From an uncultured Clostridium sp. (lineage in GTDB: Bacteria; Bacillota; Clostridia; Lachnospirales; Lachnospiraceae): a stretch of DNA of 8,385 bases. The stretch lies in contig URNT01000067.1 of assembly GCA_900549235.1 (NCBI GenBank), forward strand, positions 1 to 8,385. The letters run 5' to 3'. Position 1 is the first letter of the stretch; the number at the start of each line of letters is the position of its first letter. Position numbers and translations under genes: made by a program. A model generated the notes under the pieces. That model was not told where the DNA came from. It made no database searches and was given only the letters and a program-made list of their open reading frames with translations. This document shows positions 1 through 4,823 of this stretch, piece by piece.

Positions 1-149
1 GGAATAAGCGGGAGAGTCCGGAAACGTTCACGATGGAAGAGTTGTGGAAACTCAGTAAGATTCTCAAATTCACTCCGATACAGAACGCCAGTATTCTTGC
101 AGGGCAGGCGTTGACGAGCGGAGAAGTGAAGAAGTTTATTTTATTGTAG
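1..149 (+). CDS. 3' end of a small probable HTH/Cro-like phage regulator (partial)
   Basis: Open frame from the window edge (first full codon at position 3) to TAG at 147-149, giving the last 48 residues of a protein whose start lies outside. The visible part contains ESPETFTMEELWKLSKILKF followed by TPIQNASILAG and ends EVKKFILL. The 'sxTFTMEELwkLskiLkftP' pattern resembles the last helices of small XRE/Cro-like HTH proteins found in the control region of Firmicute phages; this is recall of a family pattern, not a search. The DNA-recognition helix itself would be upstream, so the assignment is tentative. It sits just 5' of the small-gene cluster and promoter region, which fits a role in early control. 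Alternative: an unrelated small phage protein. Confidence 0.5.
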   Translation, partial: NKRESPETFTMEELWKLSKILKFTPIQNASILAGQALTSGEVKKFILL

Positions 150-184
150 GACAACCTCACATCACAGGAAGGAGGGTGAGAGAG

Positions 185-352
185 ATGGAAAAAAATATTA
201 GTGAGATGACGGAAAAAGAAATTCTCCGCCAGCAGCTGGAACTGTTAGCGGAGAGCTCTAAATCCTGTGGAGATGATTGTCTTGCTGGCATCACAAACAG
301 TATGTTAGGCATCTATTCTGTTTTGGAGCCCAAGGATTCAAGCGTGTTGTAA
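185..352 (+). CDS. 55-aa hypothetical phage protein
   Basis: ATG at 185 preceded by a strong GGAAGGAGG site (about 168-176); stop TAA at 350-352. The 55-residue product begins MEKNISEMTEKEILRQQLEL and ends PKDSSVL. Its first half (residues 8-25) is predicted amphipathic helix, rich in E/Q/L, and it has two cysteines (C28, C32). No signal peptide or membrane segment. I do not recognise a functional domain; short proteins of the form 'TEKEILRQQLELLAE' are common as ORFan-like genes in Clostridia phage early regions. The last 40 bp overlap the 3' end of the convergent minus-strand gene (313-489), so the two genes cannot be expressed without generating complementary 3' RNA. The real gene call rests on the ribosome binding site and the protein-like composition. 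Confidence 0.65.
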   Translation: MEKNISEMTEKEILRQQLELLAESSKSCGDDCLAGITNSMLGIYSVLEPKDSSVL

Positions 353-489
353 TACATTTTCAGCAGATCGCATACAGAATTAGCTTTGATTACAGAGCCT
401 GTTTGTAATTGGTTCATTTTAATTACTGATTGAGCCTGAATCTGTGCAATAACTATTTCAGTCGCAAGTTCTTTGCTTGTTTTAGACAT
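313..489 (-). CDS. 58-aa hypothetical phage protein, own promoter, antisense to its neighbour
   Basis: Reading the minus strand, ATG at 489 is preceded by AAGGAGA with about 9 bases spacing and the frame runs to TAG at 313-315. The 58-residue product starts MSKTSKELATEIVIAQIQAQ, has a middle segment MNQLQTGSVIKANSV, and ends YNTLESLGSKTE. The sequence looks like a compact all-helical cytoplasmic protein; the 'SKELATEIvIA.I.A' opening and the 'LLKMYYNTLESL' close match my memory of small conserved proteins in Clostridia phages and integrative elements, but I know no function. It is the only gene on the minus strand in the window, has a clear promoter at 540-568, and overlaps 40 bp tail-to-tail with the gene at 185-352. 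Being transcribed alone and against the early genes, it may be expressed in the dormant state (inference). Confidence 0.72.
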   Translation of the reverse strand: MSKTSKELATEIVIAQIQAQSVIKMNQLQTGSVIKANSVCDLLKMYYNTLESLGSKTE

Positions 490-509
490 TGAATATTTCT
501 CCTTTCTTT

Positions 510-591
510 TGTACTCGGCCCTGCATGGCCTGTACTTAGATTATAGGGGCCCAGGAAAGAAATGGCAATAAGGATATAGGAAACAAGTACA
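510..591. promoter_or_regulatory. Three TGTACTY motifs around the promoter (candidate operators)
   Basis: TGTACTC at 510-516, TGTACTT at 531-537 and the reverse complement AAGTACA at 585-591. The first two are direct repeats exactly 21 bp apart, about two helical turns; the second covers the predicted transcription start and the third lies upstream of the -35 box. Between the first two, GGCC-CTGCAT-GGCC adds further symmetry, so 511-535 can also be read as an imperfect inverted repeat (GTAC..GGCC / GGCC.GTAC). The arrangement is what a phage repressor or Cro-type protein would bind, possibly the partial regulator at the left edge. Binding itself is inference. Confidence 0.4.
540..568 (-). promoter_or_regulatory. 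sigma-70/sigma-A promoter for the minus-strand gene
   Basis: On the minus strand the sequence reads TTGCCA (563-568), a 17-base spacer (546-562), then TATAAT (540-545). This is five of six matches at -35, a perfect -10 and the ideal spacing. The start of transcription would fall near 533, leaving a leader of about 44 nt before the ATG at 489 with its AAGGAGA site. This is the best promoter in the window. No comparably good promoter is seen for the plus-strand gene starting at 631. Confidence 0.82.
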
Positions 592-630
592 ACCCGTAAT
601 ACATAGACTCTATCAGAGAGGAGGGGTGAT

Positions 631-804
631 ATGTTAGTGGAGACAATTAAAAAGGGTGAGACCACATTCTATTTTCATGATGATTATTGTAAGAACACTA
701 CGCCGGAGGAGGTGGAGGTTATACTAAACAACATTGCTAGAATCGCATATCCTGCTTTGAGGGCTAAGTATATGCGAGAGGTACAGAAAGATGAAACCGC
801 TTAA
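631..804 (+). CDS. 57-aa hypothetical phage protein
   Basis: ATG at 631 follows a strong GAGGAGGGGTGAT ribosome binding site; stop TAA at 802-804. The 57-residue product begins MLVETIKKGETTFYFHDDYC and contains the phrase NTTPEEVEVILNNIARIAYP near residues 22-41. Its likely fold is a short beta segment (TTFYF) followed by two helices. It has a single cysteine (C20), no membrane segment and a charged C-terminus. I recognise the general type, a small cytoplasmic early phage protein, but no function. It is the first gene on the plus strand after the promoter/operator region, so it probably leads the rightward early transcript. No good sigma-A promoter is visible in 570-620; a TAATAC at 597-602 lacks a matching -35 box. 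Confidence 0.68.
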   Translation: MLVETIKKGETTFYFHDDYCKNTTPEEVEVILNNIARIAYPALRAKYMREVQKDETA

Positions 805-840
805 TAGCGGGACTGATGGACAAGCAGGGAGGTGATGGAC

Positions 841-990
841 ATGCAGAAATACATTGACAACCTCGACGACTTCGAGGACGACAGCCGGCCGCCGATTGTG
901 GACTGGGTGGAGTGGCTGATGCCGCGGATTATTGCGGCGGGGTGCATTCTGATTATTTTGGGGGTATGTGCGTATCTGGAGGCACTATGA
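841..990 (+). CDS. 49-aa single-span membrane protein
   Basis: ATG at 841, GGGAGG at 827-832 with 8-base spacing; stop TGA at 988-990. An in-frame ATG at 835 sits too close to the ribosome binding site. The 49-residue protein has an acidic N-terminal half (MQKYIDNLDDFEDDSRPP) and a hydrophobic stretch at about residues 26-47 (LMPRIIAAGCILIILGVCAY), which is one predicted transmembrane helix. With an acidic N-terminus and an arginine next to the membrane segment, the topology is not obvious. No signal peptidase site is evident. Function unknown; small one-helix proteins of this kind occur widely in phage early regions, where some act in superinfection exclusion or host takeover, but nothing here allows that claim. 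The next gene's ribosome binding site starts at the base after the stop. Confidence 0.68.
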   Translation: MQKYIDNLDDFEDDSRPPIVDWVEWLMPRIIAAGCILIILGVCAYLEAL

Positions 991-1005
991 AAGGAGGTAA
1001 GGGCA

Positions 1006-1227
1006 GTGAATAAGAAGGAAGAGGAACTGGAGGTTATTCTGGATCTGCTTGAGGACTGGTGCGTGAGATATGATTGCGAACATGTCAGTGCGTTTGTCAT
1101 CAATGACGGCTACCCCTTTGGTATGGCATTTGCATATTCGAATTATCCAGAAGGGGATCCGCGCAATATTGATATTCGCAAAGAATACGAAACCCCAACT
1201 GCGGGAACAGCTGGGGAATCAAGGTAA
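1006..1227 (+). CDS. 73-aa acidic hypothetical protein (GTG start)
   Basis: GTG at 1006 with AAGGAGG at 991-997 and 8-base spacing; stop TAA at 1225-1227. No ATG gives a better start. The 73-residue product opens with a strongly charged helix (MNKKEEELEVILDLLEDWCV), then a predicted beta region (HVSAFVINDGYPFGMAFAYS) and a disordered tail (TPTAGTAGESR). Two cysteines (C19, C25). The central 'HVSAFVINDGYP' has the look of a strand-turn-strand, but I cannot tie it to a named family. It follows the small membrane protein by 15 bp and belongs to the same apparent transcription unit. Confidence 0.68.
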   Translation: MNKKEEELEVILDLLEDWCVRYDCEHVSAFVINDGYPFGMAFAYSNYPEGDPRNIDIRKEYETPTAGTAGESR

Positions 1228-1279
1228 CTACTAATATATTGACACCCTCATTATAGCAGAGGGAGAAACGGAGTGCAAG

Positions 1280-1648
1280 ATGGTTAAAGTAACAATTAAA
1301 GAGGATAACGGAAGAACAAGTGATTTGGAAGGAGCTTTTACTTTTGGCGCGGCTTGTACGCGGCAGGATAAAGAAACGGTAGAAGCCAGGCTGTTTCTTA
1401 TTGGATCCATAAATGCGGATAACATTCCTGAAATTGTAGCCAGTGCGGCGTGCTCAACCGTAATACAGGCAATGGAAGGAAAGAAAGTCTCAGAGATATT
1501 GTACGCATTGATCGAATTGGAGACATGTGTCAAGGCTGAAATTGCTACATACATTGAGGAATATTCAGATGCAGTGGAGAAATATCTCTCTGGAGGGAGA
1601 AAAAGAAAGGCTTACGGTCCGATCAACCCGGACGATGTGGATTTGTAA
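1280..1648 (+). CDS. 122-aa hypothetical protein
   Basis: ATG at 1280 preceded by GAGGGAG (1259-1265) and a nearer CGGAG (1270-1273); a GTG at 1273 is out of frame. Stop TAA at 1646-1648. The product has an N-terminal beta-type segment (MVKVTIKEDNGRTSDLEGAF), an alanine/cysteine-rich middle (IVASAACSTVIQAMEGKKVS, about residues 53-72) that should form helices, an acidic helix with ATYIEEYSDAVEKYL, and a basic stretch GGRKRKAYG before an acidic end NPDDVDL. Cytoplasmic, no transmembrane helix. No domain recognised. The length and the strand-then-helix order suggest a compact folded protein. Gap upstream is 52 bp, the largest in this cluster; that gap carries a 5-bp CCCTC/GAGGG inverted repeat overlapping the ribosome binding site. 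Confidence 0.68.
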   Translation: MVKVTIKEDNGRTSDLEGAFTFGAACTRQDKETVEARLFLIGSINADNIPEIVASAACSTVIQAMEGKKVSEILYALIELETCVKAEIATYIEEYSDAVEKYLSGGRKRKAYGPINPDDVDL

Positions 1649-1658
1649 GGAGGCTGCG

Positions 1659-1811
1659 ATGGGAGATTATCGTAAACTATGGATCCTGCTCAGGGAACAG
1701 CTTACAAAGCAGGAAAATGAGACAGATAAATATACAGATGAGCGTGAATACGTCCATGACACATTGACATTAATGGCCGGGATGGAGGCCGCTGAATTTT
1801 TGGAGGATTAA
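1659..1811 (+). CDS. 50-aa hypothetical protein
   Basis: ATG at 1659 has AAGGAGG at 1648-1654 with about 5 bases spacing; stop TAA at 1809-1811. The open frame extends upstream to 1527, but that longer version would overlap the 122-aa gene by 122 bp and lacks a ribosome binding site, so the short start is preferred. Product of 50 residues, MGDYRKLWILLREQLTKQEN to the end EAAEFLED, predicted nearly all helix, highly charged, no cysteine. Could form a small helical dimer or an adaptor (inference). It ends 1 bp before the HD-domain gene, so the two are almost certainly translated from one message and may be coupled. Confidence 0.65.
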   Translation: MGDYRKLWILLREQLTKQENETDKYTDEREYVHDTLTLMAGMEAAEFLED

Positions 1812-1812
1812 T

Positions 1813-2505
1813 ATGCAGAGTATTGATGAAAGAATAGAAAAGGAAGCCCAGCTTCCGTGGAATGACGGAGTAGAACAGGAAAAATATACAATCAAAAACC
1901 AGATCGAGGAACTGCTTTTGTTGGCCGGAAATGAGGATCCTGAAGGAATCAGACGATTACTCAGACACATGGAGGACATTGGATTTTATGAAGCACCATG
2001 TTCTGCAGGAAATCATCTGTCAAAACCGGGAGGTCTCGCAGAGCATAGCCTTAATGTGGCTCATTATGCCATGAAGCTGCTCAAAGCATGGTACGAAGAG
2101 CCATACTACACAAAGTGGGCCGACTCCGTTATTATTTGCGCGCTGCTCCATGATATCGGTAAGTGCGGACAGTTCCAAAAACCAGGCTATGTTCCAAACA
2201 TAATCAAAGATGGACGCCCAACCAAAGCGGATCCCGTCCAGAAGTACAAACAGTCCGAGGACAAGCCGTACAAGGTTAATCCAGACCTGCTGAATGTCCC
2301 ACACGAGATCAGGAGCGTAACAGTCATCACGGAATACATAGCACTGACAGAAGAGGAGTACCATGCGATCCTCTACCATAATGGATTGTATGGTCCGCTC
2401 TACCGGGAGATCAACGGGAAGGAAACGGCATTATACATGATCTTGCATTTTGCGGATATGTGGTGTAGCCGGATAGTAGAGGAAGAGAAGGAGGAAGAAG
2501 AATAA
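1813..2505 (+). CDS. HD-domain phosphohydrolase/nuclease-like protein
   Basis: ATG at 1813 with GGAGG 6 bases upstream; 230 residues. The metal-binding HD-superfamily signature is complete: H78 in GGLAEHSLNVA, the H113-D114 pair in CALLHDIGK, later histidines H164 (VPHE) and H189 (LYHNG), and D215 in HFADMW. HD proteins hydrolyse phosphoester bonds in nucleotides, cyclic nucleotides or nucleic acids using one or two metal ions; the substrate cannot be read from the motif alone. The C-terminus is a run of glutamates. It lacks a RelA/SpoT synthetase, GAF or other sensor domain. Its stop (TAA 2503-2505) overlaps the ATG of the Sak4-like gene by one base, which suggests translational coupling and a role in the same process, perhaps DNA end processing or nucleotide pool control (inference). 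A dNTPase-type role is the main alternative. Confidence 0.88.
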   Translation: MQSIDERIEKEAQLPWNDGVEQEKYTIKNQIEELLLLAGNEDPEGIRRLLRHMEDIGFYEAPCSAGNHLSKPGGLAEHSLNVAHYAMKLLKAWYEEPYYTKWADSVIICALLHDIGKCGQFQKPGYVPNIIKDGRPTKADPVQKYKQSEDKPYKVNPDLLNVPHEIRSVTVITEYIALTEEEYHAILYHNGLYGPLYREINGKETALYMILHFADMWCSRIVEEEKEEEE

Positions 2506-3146
2506 TGGCAAAAGTGATTTGTATCGCCGGTGAATCCGGATCAGGAAAAACAACATCAATGCGGAATCTGGATCCAAAGGTTACGTATTACATTGACGCG
2601 GATAAGAAGGGGCTGTCTTGGAAGGGGTGGAGGACCCAGTACAATGAGGAGAACAAAAACTACCTTAAGTGCGATGATGCCAATATCGTCCGCCAGTACA
2701 TACGGAAACTGGCGAATGACTGTCCGAGAATCAAGGTCATCGTTGTGGATACGATCAACGGCCTGATGGTTGCGGACGAGATGCGCAGGAGTAAGGAAAA
2801 GGGGTACGACAAATGGGTGGATCTTGCGACCTGTGTTTGGGATCTGATTGTGGAGTGTTATGACTACAGGGAAGACTTAACAATCATATTTACCGCGCAC
2901 ACACAGACCGAAGTAGACGATGCCGGGTACCGCTTCACACGGATCCAGACCTCCGGCAAGAAGCTTAATAAAATTGTACTAGAAAGCAAGTTTACTACGG
3001 TGCTGCTCTCAAAGTGCGTGGAGGGTCGGTATCTGTTTGAGACTCAGGCCAACAACAGCACGGCTAAGTCTCCTATGGGAGCTTTTGAGAGTTTCGAAAT
3101 TGAAAATGACATTGTCCAGGTGATCAAGGCCCTGGAGGAATTCTAA
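2505..3146 (+). CDS. Sak4-like RecA-fold ATPase (AAA_24), recombinase/annealing protein
   Basis: 213 residues. Walker A is G9-E-S-G-S-G-K-T16 immediately at the N-terminus, as usual for the phage AAA_24/Sak4 family; Walker B is VIVVDT (78-83). Further family-type features are DADKKGL near 31-37, the strand end IIFTAHTQ with H132, and a late KSPMGAFE segment. Length agrees with Sak4-type proteins, which are RecA-core-only ATPases that promote single-strand annealing or strand exchange in phages and work together with an ssDNA-binding protein. Such a partner is encoded directly downstream. The ATG overlaps the HD gene stop by one base, and its ribosome binding site is the GA-rich tail of that gene. 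Alternative: a replication-associated ATPase of the same fold. Family call is by motif and context, no search was run. Confidence 0.83.
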   Translation: MAKVICIAGESGSGKTTSMRNLDPKVTYYIDADKKGLSWKGWRTQYNEENKNYLKCDDANIVRQYIRKLANDCPRIKVIVVDTINGLMVADEMRRSKEKGYDKWVDLATCVWDLIVECYDYREDLTIIFTAHTQTEVDDAGYRFTRIQTSGKKLNKIVLESKFTTVLLSKCVEGRYLFETQANNSTAKSPMGAFESFEIENDIVQVIKALEEF

Positions 3147-3158
3147 AGGAGGACAACT

Positions 3159-3758
3159 ATGCATAAACCAAACAACTATGACAACACACAGGCCGCAGGT
3201 GATTTTGTGCCGCTGGAACCGGGCGGCCACATTATGGTGATTAAAAAGGTCGAGGAAACCACGAGTAAGACTGGAAAGGACATGCTGAAGATATCTTTGG
3301 ACACGGCGCCAGAAGACAAACAGCCAGGGTATTATGCGGAACAGTTCCGGAAAGATATAAGGCCAGAAAAGAAGTGGGGCTGTATCGTCTACCAGCTTGT
3401 ATATGATAACGAAGGCAATACAAATAAGGGATTTAAAACGTTCACAACTAGCGTGGAAAAGTCAAACAAGGGATTCGAGATTCCTTGGGGTGACAAGTTC
3501 GCCGCTTCATTTACTGGCAAGAAAATAGGCGCAGTGTTTGGCCGGGAACCATATATCAACCAAAAAGGTGAAGAGAAAATGTTTGTCAAGTGTTTTTATT
3601 TCAGGAGCGTGGAGGCAGTTGAAAAGGGATTACCGATTCCGCCAGATCGTGAGCTGAAGGAGAGCGCTACCCAGTACCCTAAAGGATCTACACCAATAGG
3701 AGACGGTTTTATGAATATCCCGGACGATGTGGACGATGCAGGTCTTCCATTTAACTAA
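3159..3758 (+). CDS. DUF669-like phage ssDNA-binding protein with SSB-type acidic tail
   Basis: ATG at 3159 with AAAGGAGG and 6-base spacing, 12 bp after the Sak4-like gene; 199 residues. The N-terminus (NYDNTQAAGDFVPLEPGGHI) followed by a strand set with KVEETTSKTGKDMLKISLD, the central FKTFTTSVEKSNKGFE, and GAVFGREPYINQKGE resembles the DUF669 type, an OB-fold-like group encoded beside recombinases in Firmicute phages. The C-terminus is PDDVDDAGLPFN: an acidic run followed by LPF, as in bacterial and phage SSB tails (DDDLPF), which recruit partner proteins. It likely coats ssDNA for the recombinase and helicase. No membrane segment. Assignment is by pattern, position and tail; the exact family should be treated as probable. 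Confidence 0.75.
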   Translation: MHKPNNYDNTQAAGDFVPLEPGGHIMVIKKVEETTSKTGKDMLKISLDTAPEDKQPGYYAEQFRKDIRPEKKWGCIVYQLVYDNEGNTNKGFKTFTTSVEKSNKGFEIPWGDKFAASFTGKKIGAVFGREPYINQKGEEKMFVKCFYFRSVEAVEKGLPIPPDRELKESATQYPKGSTPIGDGFMNIPDDVDDAGLPFN

Positions 3759-3766
3759 GGTGATCT

Positions 3767-4309
3767 ATGGTTATCATAGAGGACACGAAGCAGAAGGTTG
3801 GAAAGCACCTGTACAAAAACCGCCAAATGGAAAAGCTGGGAGTGGAAGTGATCCGATTTAAGCTGCCTGTGGGTGATTATGTACTGGCAGACAGCCGGAT
3901 CATGGAGCTGATAGAAAAGGGGGATAAGAAGGTAAAGGCCAACGATCTCCTCCCATACATAACTCTGTCCATCGACACAAAAATCGGCCTTAACGAAATA
4001 AACGGGGACGTGACAGTACAACATGAGCGCTTCAGGAGAGAACTTGTAAAGGCTAAGGAGAATGGTATACGCCTGATTATTTTGTGCGAAGGGGAACCAT
4101 ATGTCAGAACGATGGAAGACGTATATTTCTGGGAGAATGAGCACTATAACGGAAGTTCTTATTCAACGACAGGACCTAAGTTATATAAGTCCCTTTGCAC
4201 GATTCAGGAGCAATATGGCGCGGAATTTATGTTTTGCAGCAGAAAAGACACCGGAAGAATTATTGTGGAATTATTGGGAGGTGAGCCGGTTGACGGTGGA
4301 AGAAATTAA
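3767..4309 (+). CDS. ERCC4-type structure-specific nuclease
   Basis: ATG at 3767 with AAGGTGATC as ribosome binding site, 8 bp after the previous stop; 180 residues. The N-terminal strand IIEDTKQ (3-9) gives the first acidic residues (E5, D6), G36-D37 in LPVGDYVLAD the second, and SIDTKIGLNEI (68-78) the third; canonical XPF/ERCC4 nucleases have GD...ERK...D. Here the ERK is replaced by DTK, a variant I recall from other phage ERCC4-like proteins. HERFRREL (86-93) and IRLIILCEGE (101-110) fit the rest of the core. There is no helicase or HhH domain, so this is a minimal nuclease, expected to cut branched or flapped DNA during recombination or replication. It lies between the ssDNA-binding protein and the primase zinc finger. 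Confidence 0.82.
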   Translation: MVIIEDTKQKVGKHLYKNRQMEKLGVEVIRFKLPVGDYVLADSRIMELIEKGDKKVKANDLLPYITLSIDTKIGLNEINGDVTVQHERFRRELVKAKENGIRLIILCEGEPYVRTMEDVYFWENEHYNGSSYSTTGPKLYKSLCTIQEQYGAEFMFCSRKDTGRIIVELLGGEPVDGGRN

Positions 4310-4823
4310 AGCAGCATACAGCATGAGAGACATCGTGGAGCGGTACGGCTTCCACCCAACACGGGCGGGGTTCATTCCCTGCCCCTTCCATTCAGGCGAT
4401 CGGCAGCCTTCATTGAAGGTGTACGATCGGGACTTCCACTGCCATGCCTGCGGCGCTAACGGAGATATATTTACTTTCGTCCAGATGATGGATGATGTTG
4501 ATTTTAGGACAGCATACCAGAGTCTGGGCGGTGTGTATGAGAAAGGGAACAGAAAAGCTGCCATGATCAGGCGCCGCCAGTTCATTATCGAAAAGCAAGC
4601 CAGGGAAAACGCAGAGCGGCAGTTCCGGGAGTGGAGGGCGACACGTTTTTTGCAGGTTTGCAGACTACTGAGAATGCTTGATGAGATTTGCAGGAACATG
4701 GAGCCTTTTACAGACGAGTGGGAGGCTGCCATGAACATGAGACAAGACAATTGGTATAAATATTTAATTCTGGCCTTTGGAACAAGAGAAGAGCAGGAGG
4801 AAATGAGGGAGCTGGATGAATGA
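4290..4823 (+). CDS. CHC2 zinc-finger protein (primase zinc-binding domain only, TTG start)
   Basis: The chosen start is TTG at 4290, with GGGAGGTG at 4276-4282 and about 8-base spacing. The open frame reaches back to 4101, but that would lie inside the nuclease gene for about 200 bp without a ribosome binding site. The 177-residue product has a DnaG-like CHC2 zinc motif: C31-P-F-H34, then C51-H-A-C54 followed by GANGDIFTFV, preceded by MRDIVERYGF. This part normally recognises ssDNA templates in primases. No TOPRIM or other catalytic domain follows; residues about 85-177 are highly charged helix (RRRQFIIEKQARENAERQFR and beyond), possibly coiled coil. The stop overlaps the helicase start by 8 bp. 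It probably helps initiation or priming together with the helicase (inference). Start codon certainty is moderate. Confidence 0.82.
   Translation: MTVEEIKAAYSMRDIVERYGFHPTRAGFIPCPFHSGDRQPSLKVYDRDFHCHACGANGDIFTFVQMMDDVDFRTAYQSLGGVYEKGNRKAAMIRRRQFIIEKQARENAERQFREWRATRFLQVCRLLRMLDEICRNMEPFTDEWEAAMNMRQDNWYKYLILAFGTREEQEEMRELDE

Noticed and set aside
453..665. 70-aa minus-strand open frame across the promoter region
   Set aside because: It covers the promoter and operator-like sites, lacks a ribosome binding site (its start lies inside the 57-aa plus-strand gene), and overlaps the better-supported minus-strand gene at 313-489 in another frame.
1239..1257. TTGACA followed by TTATAGC as a possible promoter before the 122-aa gene
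   Set aside because: The spacing between the boxes is only about 7 bp, too short for a sigma-A promoter.
1527..1658. Upstream extension of the 50-aa gene to 1527
   Set aside because: It overlaps the 122-aa gene by 122 bp without a ribosome binding site, whereas ATG 1659 follows a strong AAGGAGG.
4101..4289. Upstream extension of the zinc-finger gene to an ATG at 4101
   Set aside because: It would overlap the ERCC4 nuclease by about 200 bp, has no ribosome binding site and does not read like protein; TTG at 4290 has a good GGGAGGTG site.
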